From: an uncultured Clostridia bacterium
GTDB lineage: Bacteria; Bacillota; Clostridia; Christensenellales; Pumilibacteraceae
Reading direction: 5' to 3'
Length of the DNA stretch: 64,000 nucleotides
Assembly (NCBI GenBank): GCA_947089425.1
Contig: CAMUKG010000007.1
Coordinates: forward strand, 57,898-121,897
Shown: positions 50,126 through 58,902 of the stretch, piece by piece
How the letters are laid out: each line of letters opens with the position of its first letter
Position numbering within the stretch: position 1 is the stretch's first letter
Notes under the pieces: model-generated
Database searches by the model: none
What the model was told of the DNA's origin: nothing
The model's input: the letters and a program-made list of their open reading frames with translations, nothing else
Translations under genes and position numbers: made by a program

Positions 50126-50219
50126 AGAATAATTAAAAGGAGGTGAGATACTAAAAAACGTAGGTGTAAGAAAGTGGCAAAATTTTGTTCAAAACGTATT
50201 TTTAAGGAGGAAAAACGAA

Positions 50220-50351
50220 ATGAAAAAGATTAGTAAAATAAGTGTATTAGTGCTTTGCTTATTGCTTGCAATAAGTTGTTGCGCGGGAGCGCTGTCGGCG
50301 TTTGCGTTTAACGGGCTCGAACCTGAGGAAAACGAGGCGGTTGTAGGCTAA
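50220..50351 (+). CDS. 43-residue secreted peptide precursor
   Basis: The ATG at 50220 has AAGGAGG (50204-50210) 9 nt upstream, one of the strongest sites in the window. The product starts MKKISKIS, has a hydrophobic core (VLVLCLLLAISCCAGAL) and a signal-peptidase-type site SAFA, giving a mature acidic peptide FNGLEPEENEAVVG of 14 residues. The two cysteines lie inside the signal sequence. The open frame also extends upstream without a stop to an AGGAGGTGA site followed by ATA at 50148, but the ATG start is preferred. It follows the InlB-like gene by 94 nt and is closed by a strong terminator. It may be a signalling peptide or the stub of a once longer surface protein. Confidence 0.65.
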   Translation: MKKISKISVLVLCLLLAISCCAGALSAFAFNGLEPEENEAVVG

Positions 50352-50384
50352 ATGCGGAGATTATTTAATACAATATATATAAAT

Positions 50385-50428
50385 AAGAAAAGAGTTATGC
50401 TTTAAGGTTAAGACATAGCTCTTTTCTT
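50385..50428. terminator. Strong bidirectional terminator of peptide operon and veg
   Basis: A 15-bp stem with one G-T pair: AAGAAAAGAGTTATG (50385-50399) with CATAGCTCTTTTCTT (50414-50428). A- and T-runs flank both sides. Confidence 0.9.
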
Positions 50429-50455
50429 TATATAATATATAGCGAACATATCGCG

Positions 50456-50695
50456 TTACCTTTCGCTGAGTTTAATGTCGCCGCAAATCACATCGCTGTA
50501 TGAGCAAGCAAGAAGTTCTATGTTCTTGTTGTCGGCTATTTTGAGGGTGAACACCTGAGGATAGACGGCGAGAATGCTTCCGCTGTATTTCACGATTTTT
50601 TTGCGTCCTTTGTTTACGGATATTTTTAATGGGCGTCCCGTAAGTTCGTTAACGTAGGCTTTAACTTCGTCGATACTCTTTGCGCACTTTCTCAT
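50456..50695 (-). CDS. veg: Veg family protein
   Basis: 79 residues from the ATG at 50695 (AAAGGA about 11 nt upstream); the open frame extends 24 nt further but through the ribosome binding site. Veg is a small SH3-like barrel protein of Firmicutes; in Bacillus it is highly expressed and linked to biofilm formation and spore germination. The family core is visible as GRPLKISVNKGRKKIVKYSG (about 20-39), SILAVYPQVFTLKI and SYSDVICGDIKL. It lies on the minus strand, convergent with the peptide operon and divergent from the SipL-like gene. The length fits the family. Confidence 0.88.
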   Translation of the reverse strand: MRKCAKSIDEVKAYVNELTGRPLKISVNKGRKKIVKYSGSILAVYPQVFTLKIADNKNIELLACSYSDVICGDIKLSER

Positions 50696-50825
50696 ATTCG
50701 AAAGTTTTTCCTTTGGCAATTATAAATATACGAAATTAAAAAATTTTTTGTTCTAATCGGGACGGGCAGGCTATATAATATAGTGTTATTTAGGACAAAT
50801 CATCTTTTAGGAGGCAAAGACACTT

Positions 50826-52334
50826 ATGGCTTTTGAACCTGTTTATTCCGACCTGTCGCCGTCGTACCCGACGCAGCTTGCCGCAGGTCAGGCGGTGATT
50901 GAAGCGAGACTGTTGCCGGCGGGCTTTACGGTGGGGAAGGTTCTCTCCGCATCCGCCGACGTCACGGTTGTTCCGGGCGAGGTTTTCACCGGCGAGGCGC
51001 GGTACGGAGGTAAAGCCAACTTCCGCGTGCTGGTGCTGGACGGAGAGGGAATATGCCGCAGTCTCGACTACGTTGCCGAATTTTCCGACAAGCTTACGGG
51101 CGAGGGGATTACCGCGCAAACTTCTCCCGCGCTTTCGTGCTGCGTGCTCGACACCGACATAGTGCTTGCCACCGAACACGAAATTAAACTCGCGTGCGTC
51201 GCCGAAGTAAAGCTTTCGGGCGTGGGCGGCGAAAGCGTGCGTTGCCTTACGGGCGGCGGCGACGGCATTTACACTCACGACGATAGGCTCGACTTCACCC
51301 GTCTTTCGGGAAGTTGCAACGAGAGCCGTTCTTTTTCGGATACCGTGAGCGTGTCGAACGTAGACGAACTTTTGTTTTGCGAGCCGCGCTGCTGCATATT
51401 AAAGCGTTCTTGCGGCTCCGACACCGTAACGGTTGAGGGAATTATTATAAACGACGTTACTGGGCGTAGCGGCGACACCGTAGTTTCGGTAAGACAGGAA
51501 ACTCCGTTTTCGGCGGAACTTGCCGTAACGGGAGCGCACAGCGGCGACGTTTGCTCGGTGTGGGCGCAAATTCAATCTTCGCACGCCGAACTCGTGGGCG
51601 GCGAAAGTTCGTCGGTGGTGTGCGATTGCATGGTGGGATTCGTGTGCCGCACGTTCTCGGAAGACGTGGCAAATCCCGTTTGCGACGCGTTCAGCGTTAC
51701 GCACGAACTGCTTATATCGGGCGAATCGGTTAAGGTGCCCATTCCCGTAGGCGACGACACATTCTTCGAGCGAGTGGAAGGAAAAGTTACGCTCGACGAA
51801 AATATGCCGCTTGCCGATAAAATCTTGGCTACTTGCGGCAGTAGGCTCAGCATAACCGACGCTCGCGCTGAAGACGGTAAACTTACAGTAGAGGGAATGG
51901 CGGCGTGCTCGATTGTGTATTGCTCGGAAGACGGGCAAAAAGCTTCGGCGGCTGTCGAACTTCCGTTCTCGCTTACCGTTTCGGCAAATGTTAAAGATGG
52001 CGATATTGTTACGGCTCGCGGAATAGTTACGAGCGTAAGCGTTAAAATACGCCGCGACGGCGAACTCGAAATAAAGGCGGATATCGCTGTGGAATATTCG
52101 GCTTGCCGCGAGGAAGTGAAATATATAATATCCGAGCTCGCGGTGGGCGAAGAGCGCGCTCTCCCCACAGGCGCGGTAGCAATTCACATAGCTCGCAAAG
52201 GCGAAACTCTTTGGGACGCGGCGAAAGCGCTCGGCACTACTCCCGAAAACGTGCTGTTGCAAAATCCGGGCATAGCACTTCCGCTTTCGGGAGGCGAGCG
52301 CGTGTTCGCTTACCGTTGCCTCAGCGAAAAGTAA
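50826..52334 (+). CDS. SipL-like spore coat morphogenetic protein (SPOCS/DUF3794 repeats plus LysM)
   Basis: 502 residues. SipL of Clostridioides joins SpoIVA to build the coat around the forespore. Three SPOCS-type (DUF3794) regions are suggested: about 5-110 (LSASADVTVVPGEVFTGEAR), about 175-280 (CCILKRSCGSDTVTVEGIII) and about 295-420 (VEGKVTLDENMPLADKILAT). The C-terminal LysM domain is about 450-498 (AVAIHIARKGETLWDAAKAL, then TTPENVLLQNPGI). Architecture and length agree with SipL. AGGAGG lies 11 nt upstream. The region upstream (about 50770-50785) has a TATATAAT word that could be a sporulation or sigma-A -10 box. It stands alone, with a terminator after it. Confidence 0.85.
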   Translation: MAFEPVYSDLSPSYPTQLAAGQAVIEARLLPAGFTVGKVLSASADVTVVPGEVFTGEARYGGKANFRVLVLDGEGICRSLDYVAEFSDKLTGEGITAQTSPALSCCVLDTDIVLATEHEIKLACVAEVKLSGVGGESVRCLTGGGDGIYTHDDRLDFTRLSGSCNESRSFSDTVSVSNVDELLFCEPRCCILKRSCGSDTVTVEGIIINDVTGRSGDTVVSVRQETPFSAELAVTGAHSGDVCSVWAQIQSSHAELVGGESSSVVCDCMVGFVCRTFSEDVANPVCDAFSVTHELLISGESVKVPIPVGDDTFFERVEGKVTLDENMPLADKILATCGSRLSITDARAEDGKLTVEGMAACSIVYCSEDGQKASAAVELPFSLTVSANVKDGDIVTARGIVTSVSVKIRRDGELEIKADIAVEYSACREEVKYIISELAVGEERALPTGAVAIHIARKGETLWDAAKALGTTPENVLLQNPGIALPLSGGERVFAYRCLSEK

Positions 52335-52360
52335 TAAGCGAAAAATAAATATAAGACATA

Positions 52361-52398
52361 AAAAAACCGACGTCGAAAACATAGCGGCGTCGTTTTTT
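52361..52398 (+). terminator. Terminator of the SipL-like gene
   Basis: Stem CGACG/CGTCG with an A-run before and seven T's after (loop about 15 nt). Confidence 0.7.
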
Positions 52399-52408
52399 TG
52401 CGTGATTT

Positions 52409-52552
52409 TCAGTCGCGCGTTATGCGGGGGGGGGACCCTTTATTGATTTTACGGTAAGCGGTGGGCGGAACGCCCGTGAACTTACGGAACAGACGGTTGA
52501 AGTAACTCTCGTTTTCGAAACCGAGCGAAAACGCGATTTCTTTCACCGTAAT
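52409..52552 (-). pseudogene. C-terminal remnant of an AraC-family regulator
   Basis: On the minus strand the frame encodes the second helix-turn-helix of AraC-type regulators: YITVKEIAFSLGFENESYFN, then RLFRKFTGVPPTAYRK. The residues before it, towards 52669, do not resemble AraC and are antisense to the glycosidase remnant on the plus strand. So only about 45 residues of a roughly 280-residue protein are left. Near its 3' end lies a run of nine C's (nine G's on the plus strand, 52426-52434). It joins the next remnant at about 52553. Confidence 0.8.
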
Positions 52553-53275
52553 ATAGAATGGCTCAGTCACGACTACTATTCTTTTAGGCAAAACAGCACC
52601 GAAGAGGGCATATATTCCAACATGGAAGACATGCGCAAAGTGGGGCTCAAATACGACCTTAAAACTCACGGCTTTCCGCAGTCGTGCGCGTGGCAGGGAA
52701 TGCGTATGCCCAACGAAAACGAACTACGTTGGAACGTTTACGCTTATCTTGCCTACGGGTTTAAGGGGCTTAGCTACTTTAACTACCTCATGTGGGGCGG
52801 CGAGGGCTGCTACGACGGCGTAATAGACATGAACGGGCAAATCCAGCACAAAAATCTTTACGACTTTATGACAGACATGAACAACGACATTCACTACATG
52901 AACGACATGCTCATGAACCTCGATTGCTTGCACGCCTATCACACCGACGACGAGGACGGTTGCGAAAAGCTTCCCGAAAATTCGATAATAGGAGTGGAGA
53001 AAAACGAAGACGGCAACGAGTTTATCGTGTCGTACATGAAAGCGCGCGACGGAAGCGAGCCTCACATAGTTTTGTTTAATAAGTCGTGGCGTTTCGCGGC
53101 GGAAGAGCAAACGTTTACCGTAGGGGAAAACAGCGGCATTACGGGAATTGAAATTTGGAACCCCGAAATGAAGAAATACGAAGAGGTTGAGCTTAGCGGC
53201 AACAAATTCACTATGAATTTCAAAGCGGGCGAGGGAAAGTATTTGCGACTTAAAGGCACCGTGAATATGAACTGA
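52553..53275 (+). pseudogene. C-terminal remnant of a TIM-barrel glycoside hydrolase-like protein
   Basis: About 240 residues are open from the junction at about 52553 (EWLSHDYYSFRQN) to the TGA at 53275. The blocks MRMPNENELRWNVYAYLAYG, FKGLSYFNYLMWGG and the C-terminal beta-sandwich (EIWNPEMKKYEEVELSG) resemble the last part of GH42-like or related glycosidases, whose N-terminal barrel half is missing. The first available ATG (52622) has no ribosome binding site. The 5' end meets the AraC remnant head to head, as expected if one deletion removed the 5' halves of two divergent genes. Exact GH family is uncertain. Confidence 0.7.
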
Positions 53276-53301
53276 CGCGTTTTAAACGGTTGCTTAAATT
53301 T

Positions 53302-53340
53302 AACAAAAATCCGAGAAAATAAAAGTCTCGGATTTTTGTT
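53302..53340 (+). terminator. Terminator after the glycosidase remnant
   Basis: 15-bp perfect stem AACAAAAATCCGAGA/TCTCGGATTTTTGTT. Confidence 0.9.
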
Positions 53341-53359
53341 AAATATCTGTTATATTTTG

Positions 53360-53388
53360 TTGCGTTTTTCTTGCAATGCGGTTATACT
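53360..53388 (+). promoter_or_regulatory. Promoter of GH20-ispE
   Basis: TTGCGT (53360-53365), 17-bp spacer, TATACT (53383-53388). The leader is about 34 nt and contains AGGAG before the ATG at 53429. Confidence 0.7.
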
Positions 53389-53428
53389 GTGGCTATATAA
53401 AATATATGCTCGATATAGGAGAAAAGAA

Positions 53429-55012
53429 ATGAGCGTTAAAGAAAGTTGTTTTGAGAAAATAGGCGTTATGGTGGATTGCTCGCGCAATTCGGTGCTCGCC
53501 GTAAGTTCGGTGAAAAAGCTAATCGACGTGCTTAGCAAAATGGGATACGATTCTGTTCAGCTTTACACCGAAGAGACGTTCGAGGTGAAGAACGAGCCGT
53601 ATTTCGGTTATTTGCGCGGTCGCTACACAAAAGCCGAGCTAAAAGAAATAGACGCATACGCGAAAAAGCGGGGCATGGAGCTCGTGCCTTGCGTGCAAAC
53701 TTTGGCGCATTTGGCTAAGCTTTTCAGGTGGCAACCTTATGCGGCAATAAACGATTGCCACGACATTTTGCTTCCCGAAGAGGAACGCACTTATGAGCTT
53801 ATAGACAATATTTTTGCGTCGGTCGCCGAAAGTTTCACGTCGCGCCGAATAAACATAGGCATGGACGAGGCGCACTTTTTGGGGCGTGGCAAGTATCTTG
53901 AAAAGCACGGATACAGCGAGCGCACGCCGATAATTTTGCGTCACTTAATAAAGGTGGCGGCAATCGCGGCAAAATACGGCTTTAAGTGTTTTATGTGGGG
54001 CGACATGTTTGCCTCGCGTGCCGACGCGGAAAAGCTTCCCATTCCCGAAAACGTGGAACTTGTGTACTGGGATTATTACAGCACCGAGCGCGCGCATTAC
54101 GAAGAGAACTTGACTAAATACGAAAAAATAACCGACCGCATAATGTTCGCGGGCGGCGCTTGGACTTGGATGGGGCTTGCGCCTTTGAACGGATACAGCA
54201 TTTCGGCGTCAAAAGCCGCGATAGAGGCGTGCCGAAAGCACGGCGTAAAAGAGGCGTTTTTCACAATGTGGGGAGACGACGGCGGAACGTGCTCGCCGTT
54301 TTCGGTGTTGCCCGCGCTGTGCGCAATTTCCGAGTTTTCTCGCGGCAACTTTAACGAAGCGGATATAAAAAAGAAGTTCGAGAAAATCGCGGGAATGAAG
54401 TGGGACGATTTTATGGCGCTCGACTTGCCGAACGTAATTTTGCCCGCCGACGCCGAAAGAGTTTGCAATCCGTCGAAATATCTTTTGTATAACGATTGCC
54501 TATCGGGAATATTCGATTCAACCCTTACGGGAAAAGAGAGCGAACACTATTCCGCTTGCGCGAAGGCGCTCAAAAAAGGAGAAGAATGCGGCGAATGGGA
54601 AATCGTGTTCGAGCCGGTGCGCCTGCTTTGCAAAGTGCTCGCAATAAAAGCCGAGCTCGGCGCGCGCACTCGCAAGGCGTATAAAGAGGGGCGCGAGCAA
54701 GCGGGGGCTTTGGTTGAAAGCGACTACATGCCGCTAATAAAGCTCGGCAAAAAATTCTACGAGTCGCTCAAACGCTACTGGGACGCGCTCTATAAGCCGC
54801 ACGGCTTCGACGTGCTCGATTATCGGCTCGGCGGACTTATAAGGCGTTGGAAACACGTTGCCGAAAAGCTGAACGAATACGCAAACGGCGAACGCGATAA
54901 AATAGAGGAACTCGACGACGAAATTCTCGATTATTTGGGCGGCGAGAAGCACGAGGGCAAAGCGATTGCGTATAACGGCTTTGCTTCGAATATCACCGTA
55001 AATTCGCTTTGA
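53429..55012 (+). CDS. GH20-family beta-N-acetylhexosaminidase-like protein
   Basis: 527 residues from the ATG at 53429 (AGGAG 8 nt upstream). The frame open from 53336 runs through the promoter. The barrel begins almost at the N-terminus (IGVMVDCSRNSVLAVSSVKK, LIDVLSKMGYDSVQLYTEET). The catalytic Asp-Glu pair of GH20 is Asp146-Glu147 in NIGMDEAHFLG. WGDMFASR, YWDYYSTE and FAGGAWTWMG line the barrel. About 170 C-terminal residues are helical. It has no signal peptide, so it acts inside the cell, probably on N-acetylglucosamine-containing fragments (cell-wall recycling or imported glycans). It overlaps ispE by one base. Confidence 0.83.
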   Translation: MSVKESCFEKIGVMVDCSRNSVLAVSSVKKLIDVLSKMGYDSVQLYTEETFEVKNEPYFGYLRGRYTKAELKEIDAYAKKRGMELVPCVQTLAHLAKLFRWQPYAAINDCHDILLPEEERTYELIDNIFASVAESFTSRRINIGMDEAHFLGRGKYLEKHGYSERTPIILRHLIKVAAIAAKYGFKCFMWGDMFASRADAEKLPIPENVELVYWDYYSTERAHYEENLTKYEKITDRIMFAGGAWTWMGLAPLNGYSISASKAAIEACRKHGVKEAFFTMWGDDGGTCSPFSVLPALCAISEFSRGNFNEADIKKKFEKIAGMKWDDFMALDLPNVILPADAERVCNPSKYLLYNDCLSGIFDSTLTGKESEHYSACAKALKKGEECGEWEIVFEPVRLLCKVLAIKAELGARTRKAYKEGREQAGALVESDYMPLIKLGKKFYESLKRYWDALYKPHGFDVLDYRLGGLIRRWKHVAEKLNEYANGERDKIEELDDEILDYLGGEKHEGKAIAYNGFASNITVNSL

Positions 55013-55947
55013 TGATTGACTCAAACGCAAAAAGCGCGAAAGTAAAAGCGCGCGGAAAAATAAATCTGTCGCTCAATATAACGGGCGCGAGAGGAGGAAT
55101 GCACACGCTCGACAGCGTGACCGCTCCCGTCGATATTTTCGACGTATTGAATTTGCGTTTTTCTATGGACGGCAAAACCGAAGTTTCGTTTTCGGCTAAA
55201 AAGGATTGCGGCTTCGAGTTTTCTCCCGTCGCTATTCCCGAAAACAACACCGTTATAAAAGCTATAAATTTGTTGCGGGAATTTTGCCCGCAAATCGGGC
55301 TTTGCGCCGATATTGAAAAGGGCATACCGCTCGGCGGGGGCTTAGGCGGTTCGAGCGCCGACGCGTCGGCTGTGCTTTTTGCCGCCGTAAAGCTTTATCC
55401 CGAAATTTTCGAACGCGAGGCGGTTTTTAGGGAGAGCGCGCGCATAGGCGGCGACGTGCCCGTAATGCTTGCGGGCGGTTTTGCGCGCATGAGAGGCGCG
55501 GGCGAAAAGGTGCTCGGCTTAACTCCGTGCGTTTTGCACACCGTAATCGCAAGCGAGGGGAACGGCGTTTTGAGCGGGAAAGCGTATGCGGAGTTCGATA
55601 GGCTATATCCCTCGCGCGAGTTGCGCCCGTCAAATAACGACGCGCTTGCGCTCTCGCTCGCTCGCGGCGATTTATTCGGAGTCGCGGCTCAAACGGGCAA
55701 CGCTTTAACGGAAGCGGCTAAAAGCTTTTGCCCGCAAATAGGCGGCGTTATTAAAAAGCTATCGGCGGCGGGCGCGCTTTCGTCGTGGATGACGGGTTCG
55801 GGCAACTGCTGTTGCGGGCTGTTCGAGAACGAAAATTTGGCGCGAAAAGCGGCGCACTCGCTCGAATTGAGAGGCGCATGGGCTGTGTACGCTCCTTGCG
55901 AGAAAGAGGGGAACGTTTTTATGAACAGACCGAACACAAGCTTTTGA
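55012..55947 (+). CDS. ispE: 4-diphosphocytidyl-2-C-methyl-D-erythritol kinase
   Basis: 311 residues. A GHMP kinase that phosphorylates CDP-methylerythritol in the non-mevalonate isoprenoid pathway. KARGKINLSLNITGARGGMH (about 10-29) holds the conserved Lys, and the ATP loop is IPLGGGLGGSSADASAVLFA (about 104-123). TGSGNCCCGLF (about 261-271) is the third motif. The start ATG shares its A with the TGA stop of the GH20 gene, so translation is coupled. In many Firmicutes ispE lies near sporulation genes, as here with spoIIR just downstream. Confidence 0.92.
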   Translation: MIDSNAKSAKVKARGKINLSLNITGARGGMHTLDSVTAPVDIFDVLNLRFSMDGKTEVSFSAKKDCGFEFSPVAIPENNTVIKAINLLREFCPQIGLCADIEKGIPLGGGLGGSSADASAVLFAAVKLYPEIFEREAVFRESARIGGDVPVMLAGGFARMRGAGEKVLGLTPCVLHTVIASEGNGVLSGKAYAEFDRLYPSRELRPSNNDALALSLARGDLFGVAAQTGNALTEAAKSFCPQIGGVIKKLSAAGALSSWMTGSGNCCCGLFENENLARKAAHSLELRGAWAVYAPCEKEGNVFMNRPNTSF

Positions 55948-56059
55948 TAAATATTAACTTTCGCGGGCGTGTACCGCGAAAGGACGCCTTTGAGCGTTCG
56001 CCCAACACGGATTAAGCAAGCGAGTGAAACGTAGCGTAGCGTCGTGTTGCATTCGGGCG

Positions 56060-56090
56060 AAAGACCGTAGACAAAGTCCGCGGTCTTTTT
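56060..56090 (+). terminator. Terminator of GH20-ispE
   Basis: Stem AAAGACCG/CGGTCTTT with trailing T's. Upstream (55988-56060) an outer imperfect stem TCGCCCAACACG with CGTGTTGCATTCGGGCGA is also present. Confidence 0.7.
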
Positions 56091-56150
56091 ATGTAGTGTT
56101 TTGCGCGCGTTTTTTTACGTTTGCGCGTATAAAATTTATTGAACAGGTCT

Positions 56151-56186
56151 AAAATCGACGTGAGAGAAAAAGCTCGCGTCGATTTT
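56151..56186 (+). terminator. Second hairpin before spoIIR
   Basis: 14-bp stem AAAATCGACGTGAG/CTCGCGTCGATTTT followed by CTACAT, in the 276-bp ispE-spoIIR gap. It could be a terminator or part of the spoIIR leader. I found no convincing sigma-F promoter in front of spoIIR. Confidence 0.6.
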
Positions 56187-56223
56187 CTACATATACGCAT
56201 TCGGCGCAAAAAGGAGATTACCC

Positions 56224-56745
56224 ATGTTAAAAAAGAAAATTTACGCTATGCTTGCGGCAGTTTTGATTTTAACGCAAATATTTTGCGCGGGTTGCGGCAA
56301 TACTAACACGGAAGAACTGCTGAGAATACACGTTCGAGCCGATTCCGATTCTCCCGCCGCTCAGGCGGTGAAGAAAGAAGTGGTTGCGGCGGTGCAGTTC
56401 TATCTGTCGGAAGAGCTGAAAGATGTGCATAGCTACGGCGAGGCATATAGGGCGGTGGAAGCTCGCCGCGAAGTGTTGCAGGAAATAGCGGGTGCGGTGC
56501 TTAGGCGAAAGGGCTTCGGTTACGGCGCCACCGCAACGCTTTCGAACGAGTATTTTCCGGCGAGGAAGTACGGCGACACGGTGGTGGAAAGCGGCTACTA
56601 CGACGCGCTTATAGTGCGGCTCGGCTCGGGCGGCGGCGACAATTGGTGGTGCGTGCTCTACCCCGCCATGTGCTACACTCCGAGCGCTTCCGACGAAACG
56701 ACTTATAAGTCGTTGGTCGCCGAAATCGCGAAAAAATATTTTTAG
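56224..56745 (+). CDS. spoIIR: Stage II sporulation protein R
   Basis: 173 residues. In sporulation, SpoIIR is made in the forespore and secreted to trigger SpoIIGA to process pro-sigma-E in the mother cell. Family blocks are LLRIHVRADSDSPAAQAVKK (about 32-51), NEYFPARKYGDTVVESGYYD (about 108-127) and NWWCVLYPAMCY (about 140-151). It has an export signal with a possible lipobox (IFCAGC), which would make it a lipoprotein, unlike Bacillus SpoIIR. AAGGAG lies 10 nt upstream. sleB and ypeB follow at once, grouping sporulation and germination functions. Confidence 0.93.
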   Translation: MLKKKIYAMLAAVLILTQIFCAGCGNTNTEELLRIHVRADSDSPAAQAVKKEVVAAVQFYLSEELKDVHSYGEAYRAVEARREVLQEIAGAVLRRKGFGYGATATLSNEYFPARKYGDTVVESGYYDALIVRLGSGGGDNWWCVLYPAMCYTPSASDETTYKSLVAEIAKKYF

Positions 56746-56784
56746 CGTTCGGCGCCGAAAAAGCAACAAAGGAGAAAACGTTAT

Positions 56785-57474
56785 ATGGTAATGAACAAAA
56801 AAAGAAGCTTATGCCTTATTATGTTGGCGCTTATTATCGCGCTCGGCGCGTTTATGGGCGCGGCGTCCGTTCGCGCCGACGCTAAGAACATAATTAAAGG
56901 CGACACGAAAGAAAACATAAGAATAGTGCAACAGCGCCTTAAAGAACTCGGCTACTATAAGATAGCTGTCGACGGAATTTGGGGACCGAAAACTCTGGCG
57001 GGCGTAAAAAACTTTCAGCGCGCGAAAGGTCTCGTTGTAGACGGAATAGTCGGCTCTCGCACCGAAAAGGCGCTCGGCGTAACGCTTAAATCGAGCGGAG
57101 GAAGCACAACGTCCACAAGCAACTCCGACCTAAATCTTTTGGCGCGGTGCGTGTACGGCGAGGCAAGAGGGGAGCCTTACACCGGGCAAGTCGCAGTTGC
57201 CGCAGTGGTATTAAACCGCGTGCGCAGTTCCAAGTTCCCCAACTCAATTTCGGGCGTTATTTATCAATCGGGCGCGTTTACCGCCGTTGCGGACGGGCAA
57301 ATAAATCTGTCGCCTAACACTTCGGCATATAACGCCGCGCGCGACGCATTGAACGGTTGGGACCCCACAAACGGCTGTTTGTATTACTATAACCCCGCAA
57401 CCGCCACAAGCAAGTGGATTTGGAGCTTAAAGGTTGAACTTAAAATAGGGCGGCACAATTTCGCTCGCGGCTAA
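56785..57474 (+). CDS. sleB: Spore cortex-lytic enzyme SleB
   Basis: 229 residues. SleB degrades cortex peptidoglycan containing muramic delta-lactam during germination. After a signal peptide (about 1-31) comes a peptidoglycan-binding domain (about 38-95; IRIVQQRLKELGYYKIAVDG and GVKNFQRAKGLVVDGIVG). A Ser/Thr-rich linker leads to the hydrolase_2 domain (about 112-229) with the catalytic Glu in ARCVYGEARGEPYTGQVAVA. NPATATSKWIW and GRHNFARG close it. AAGGAG lies upstream of the ATG. ypeB, its partner needed for stability, follows 53 nt later. Confidence 0.94.
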   Translation: MVMNKKRSLCLIMLALIIALGAFMGAASVRADAKNIIKGDTKENIRIVQQRLKELGYYKIAVDGIWGPKTLAGVKNFQRAKGLVVDGIVGSRTEKALGVTLKSSGGSTTSTSNSDLNLLARCVYGEARGEPYTGQVAVAAVVLNRVRSSKFPNSISGVIYQSGAFTAVADGQINLSPNTSAYNAARDALNGWDPTNGCLYYYNPATATSKWIWSLKVELKIGRHNFARG

Positions 57475-57527
57475 TAGCGCGTCGAATTTGCCCCGTATAA
57501 TTACTGAGGAGGTAACGGCAAATAATT

Positions 57528-58859
57528 ATGGAACAGAGAAAAGAAAAGCGCTCTAAGGGCTGGCTAATCACGGCGATTTCGCTAATGTTATTTTCGATGT
57601 GTCTCGGAGTTTCGCTTGTGTTTTCGCTTGCGCACAACGCGAGAGCTCAACAGGCGTTGGAACGCACTTACGAGCAAAATCTTTACGAACTCGGCGACAA
57701 TTTGAGCAACATAGAGGTGAACCTTTCTAAGCTTATGGTTGCGCCCGAAGGAAGATTCGCAACTACGCTTTTAACCGACGTGTACAGCGAGGCACTCGCC
57801 GCCGAAAAGGCGCTGTCGTCGTTGCCCGTAGATTGGCACGACAGCGAAAACGCGGCTGGATTTTTAAACCAAGTGGCGGATTTTGCGGTGTCGTATCAAC
57901 AGGCGCTGATTGCGGGAAAAACGGGCAATAACTATGCCGAAACGGTTGAAAACATGTATGTAACCGTGCGCGGACTGAACGCTCAAATAAGCGACAGCGT
58001 AGCTCTCGCGTCGCAAAACAAGCTCGATATTCGCAGAATAACTTCGCAAAAACCTTTTGTTTTCCGTAGCTCCGAAAGCAAGGTTGCACATAATTCGATA
58101 GAATATCCCGAACTCATTTACGACGGCCCGTTTTCGGACGGAAGAGCGAAAGAGCACTATTGCCACTTAGACGGCGCCGAGTCGGTTTCGCTCGAAGAGG
58201 CGAAAGAAATCGCAATGTCGGCGCTTCCCGATTTCAACGCGAAATCGGTGTCGAGCGCGGGCAAGTCGGAAAACGAGCCGTTATATGAACTTACGGTTTC
58301 GGGCGAGCGCGGAGAGGCTTATTTCAGCATAAGCGAGCACGGCGGCAAAATAGTGAACCTCACGGTGTCGCGTCCGCTCGGCGCGATTATGCTCGGCGAA
58401 ACAAGCGCTAAGGCGTGCGCGAAAGATTTTGCGGCGCGAGCGGGCTACGACGTTGAACCCGTTTGGTATTTGGCGAACGGCGGCGTGGCGTATGTAAATC
58501 TTGCGCCGATAGAAAACGGCGTGGTGCTTTACACCGACCTTGTGAAAGTGAAAGTTGCGCTCGACAACGGCGACGTGCTTGGGTTGGAGGCAAAGAATTA
58601 TTGCCTTAACCACACCGAACGCCCCACCGAGCTGAAAATGAACAAAGCAGCAATTCCCACTTTAATAGATTCGAGGTTAAAACTCAATTCCGTGCGCGGC
58701 GCGCTCATTCCGCTCGAAAACGGAGCCCAGCGTCTTTGCTACGAGGCGGCTTGCGAATATAAAGGGCTCGATTACTTTATTTACCTCGACGCAAGCAACG
58801 GCGAAACGGTGAAAATAATGAGAACGGTAGATAGCGAGCAGGGAAGTCTCGTAATGTAG
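57528..58859 (+). CDS. ypeB: Germination protein YpeB
   Basis: 443 residues, standard length. YpeB keeps SleB stable and inactive in the dormant spore and is cleaved during germination. One N-terminal membrane segment (about 11-33) is followed by a helical region (about 40-180) and three PepSY-like repeats (about 210-440), for example SLEEAKEIAMSALPDFNAKS, then GEAYFSISEHGGKIVNLTVS and the last YFIYLDASNGETVKIMRTVD. GAGGAGG lies about 13 nt before the ATG. It is in the usual sleB-ypeB operon order. Confidence 0.94.
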   Translation: MEQRKEKRSKGWLITAISLMLFSMCLGVSLVFSLAHNARAQQALERTYEQNLYELGDNLSNIEVNLSKLMVAPEGRFATTLLTDVYSEALAAEKALSSLPVDWHDSENAAGFLNQVADFAVSYQQALIAGKTGNNYAETVENMYVTVRGLNAQISDSVALASQNKLDIRRITSQKPFVFRSSESKVAHNSIEYPELIYDGPFSDGRAKEHYCHLDGAESVSLEEAKEIAMSALPDFNAKSVSSAGKSENEPLYELTVSGERGEAYFSISEHGGKIVNLTVSRPLGAIMLGETSAKACAKDFAARAGYDVEPVWYLANGGVAYVNLAPIENGVVLYTDLVKVKVALDNGDVLGLEAKNYCLNHTERPTELKMNKAAIPTLIDSRLKLNSVRGALIPLENGAQRLCYEAACEYKGLDYFIYLDASNGETVKIMRTVDSEQGSLVM

Positions 58860-58902
58860 CAAAACAAAAAACGACGAAAACGGACAAAAATCTTTCACGC
58901 GC

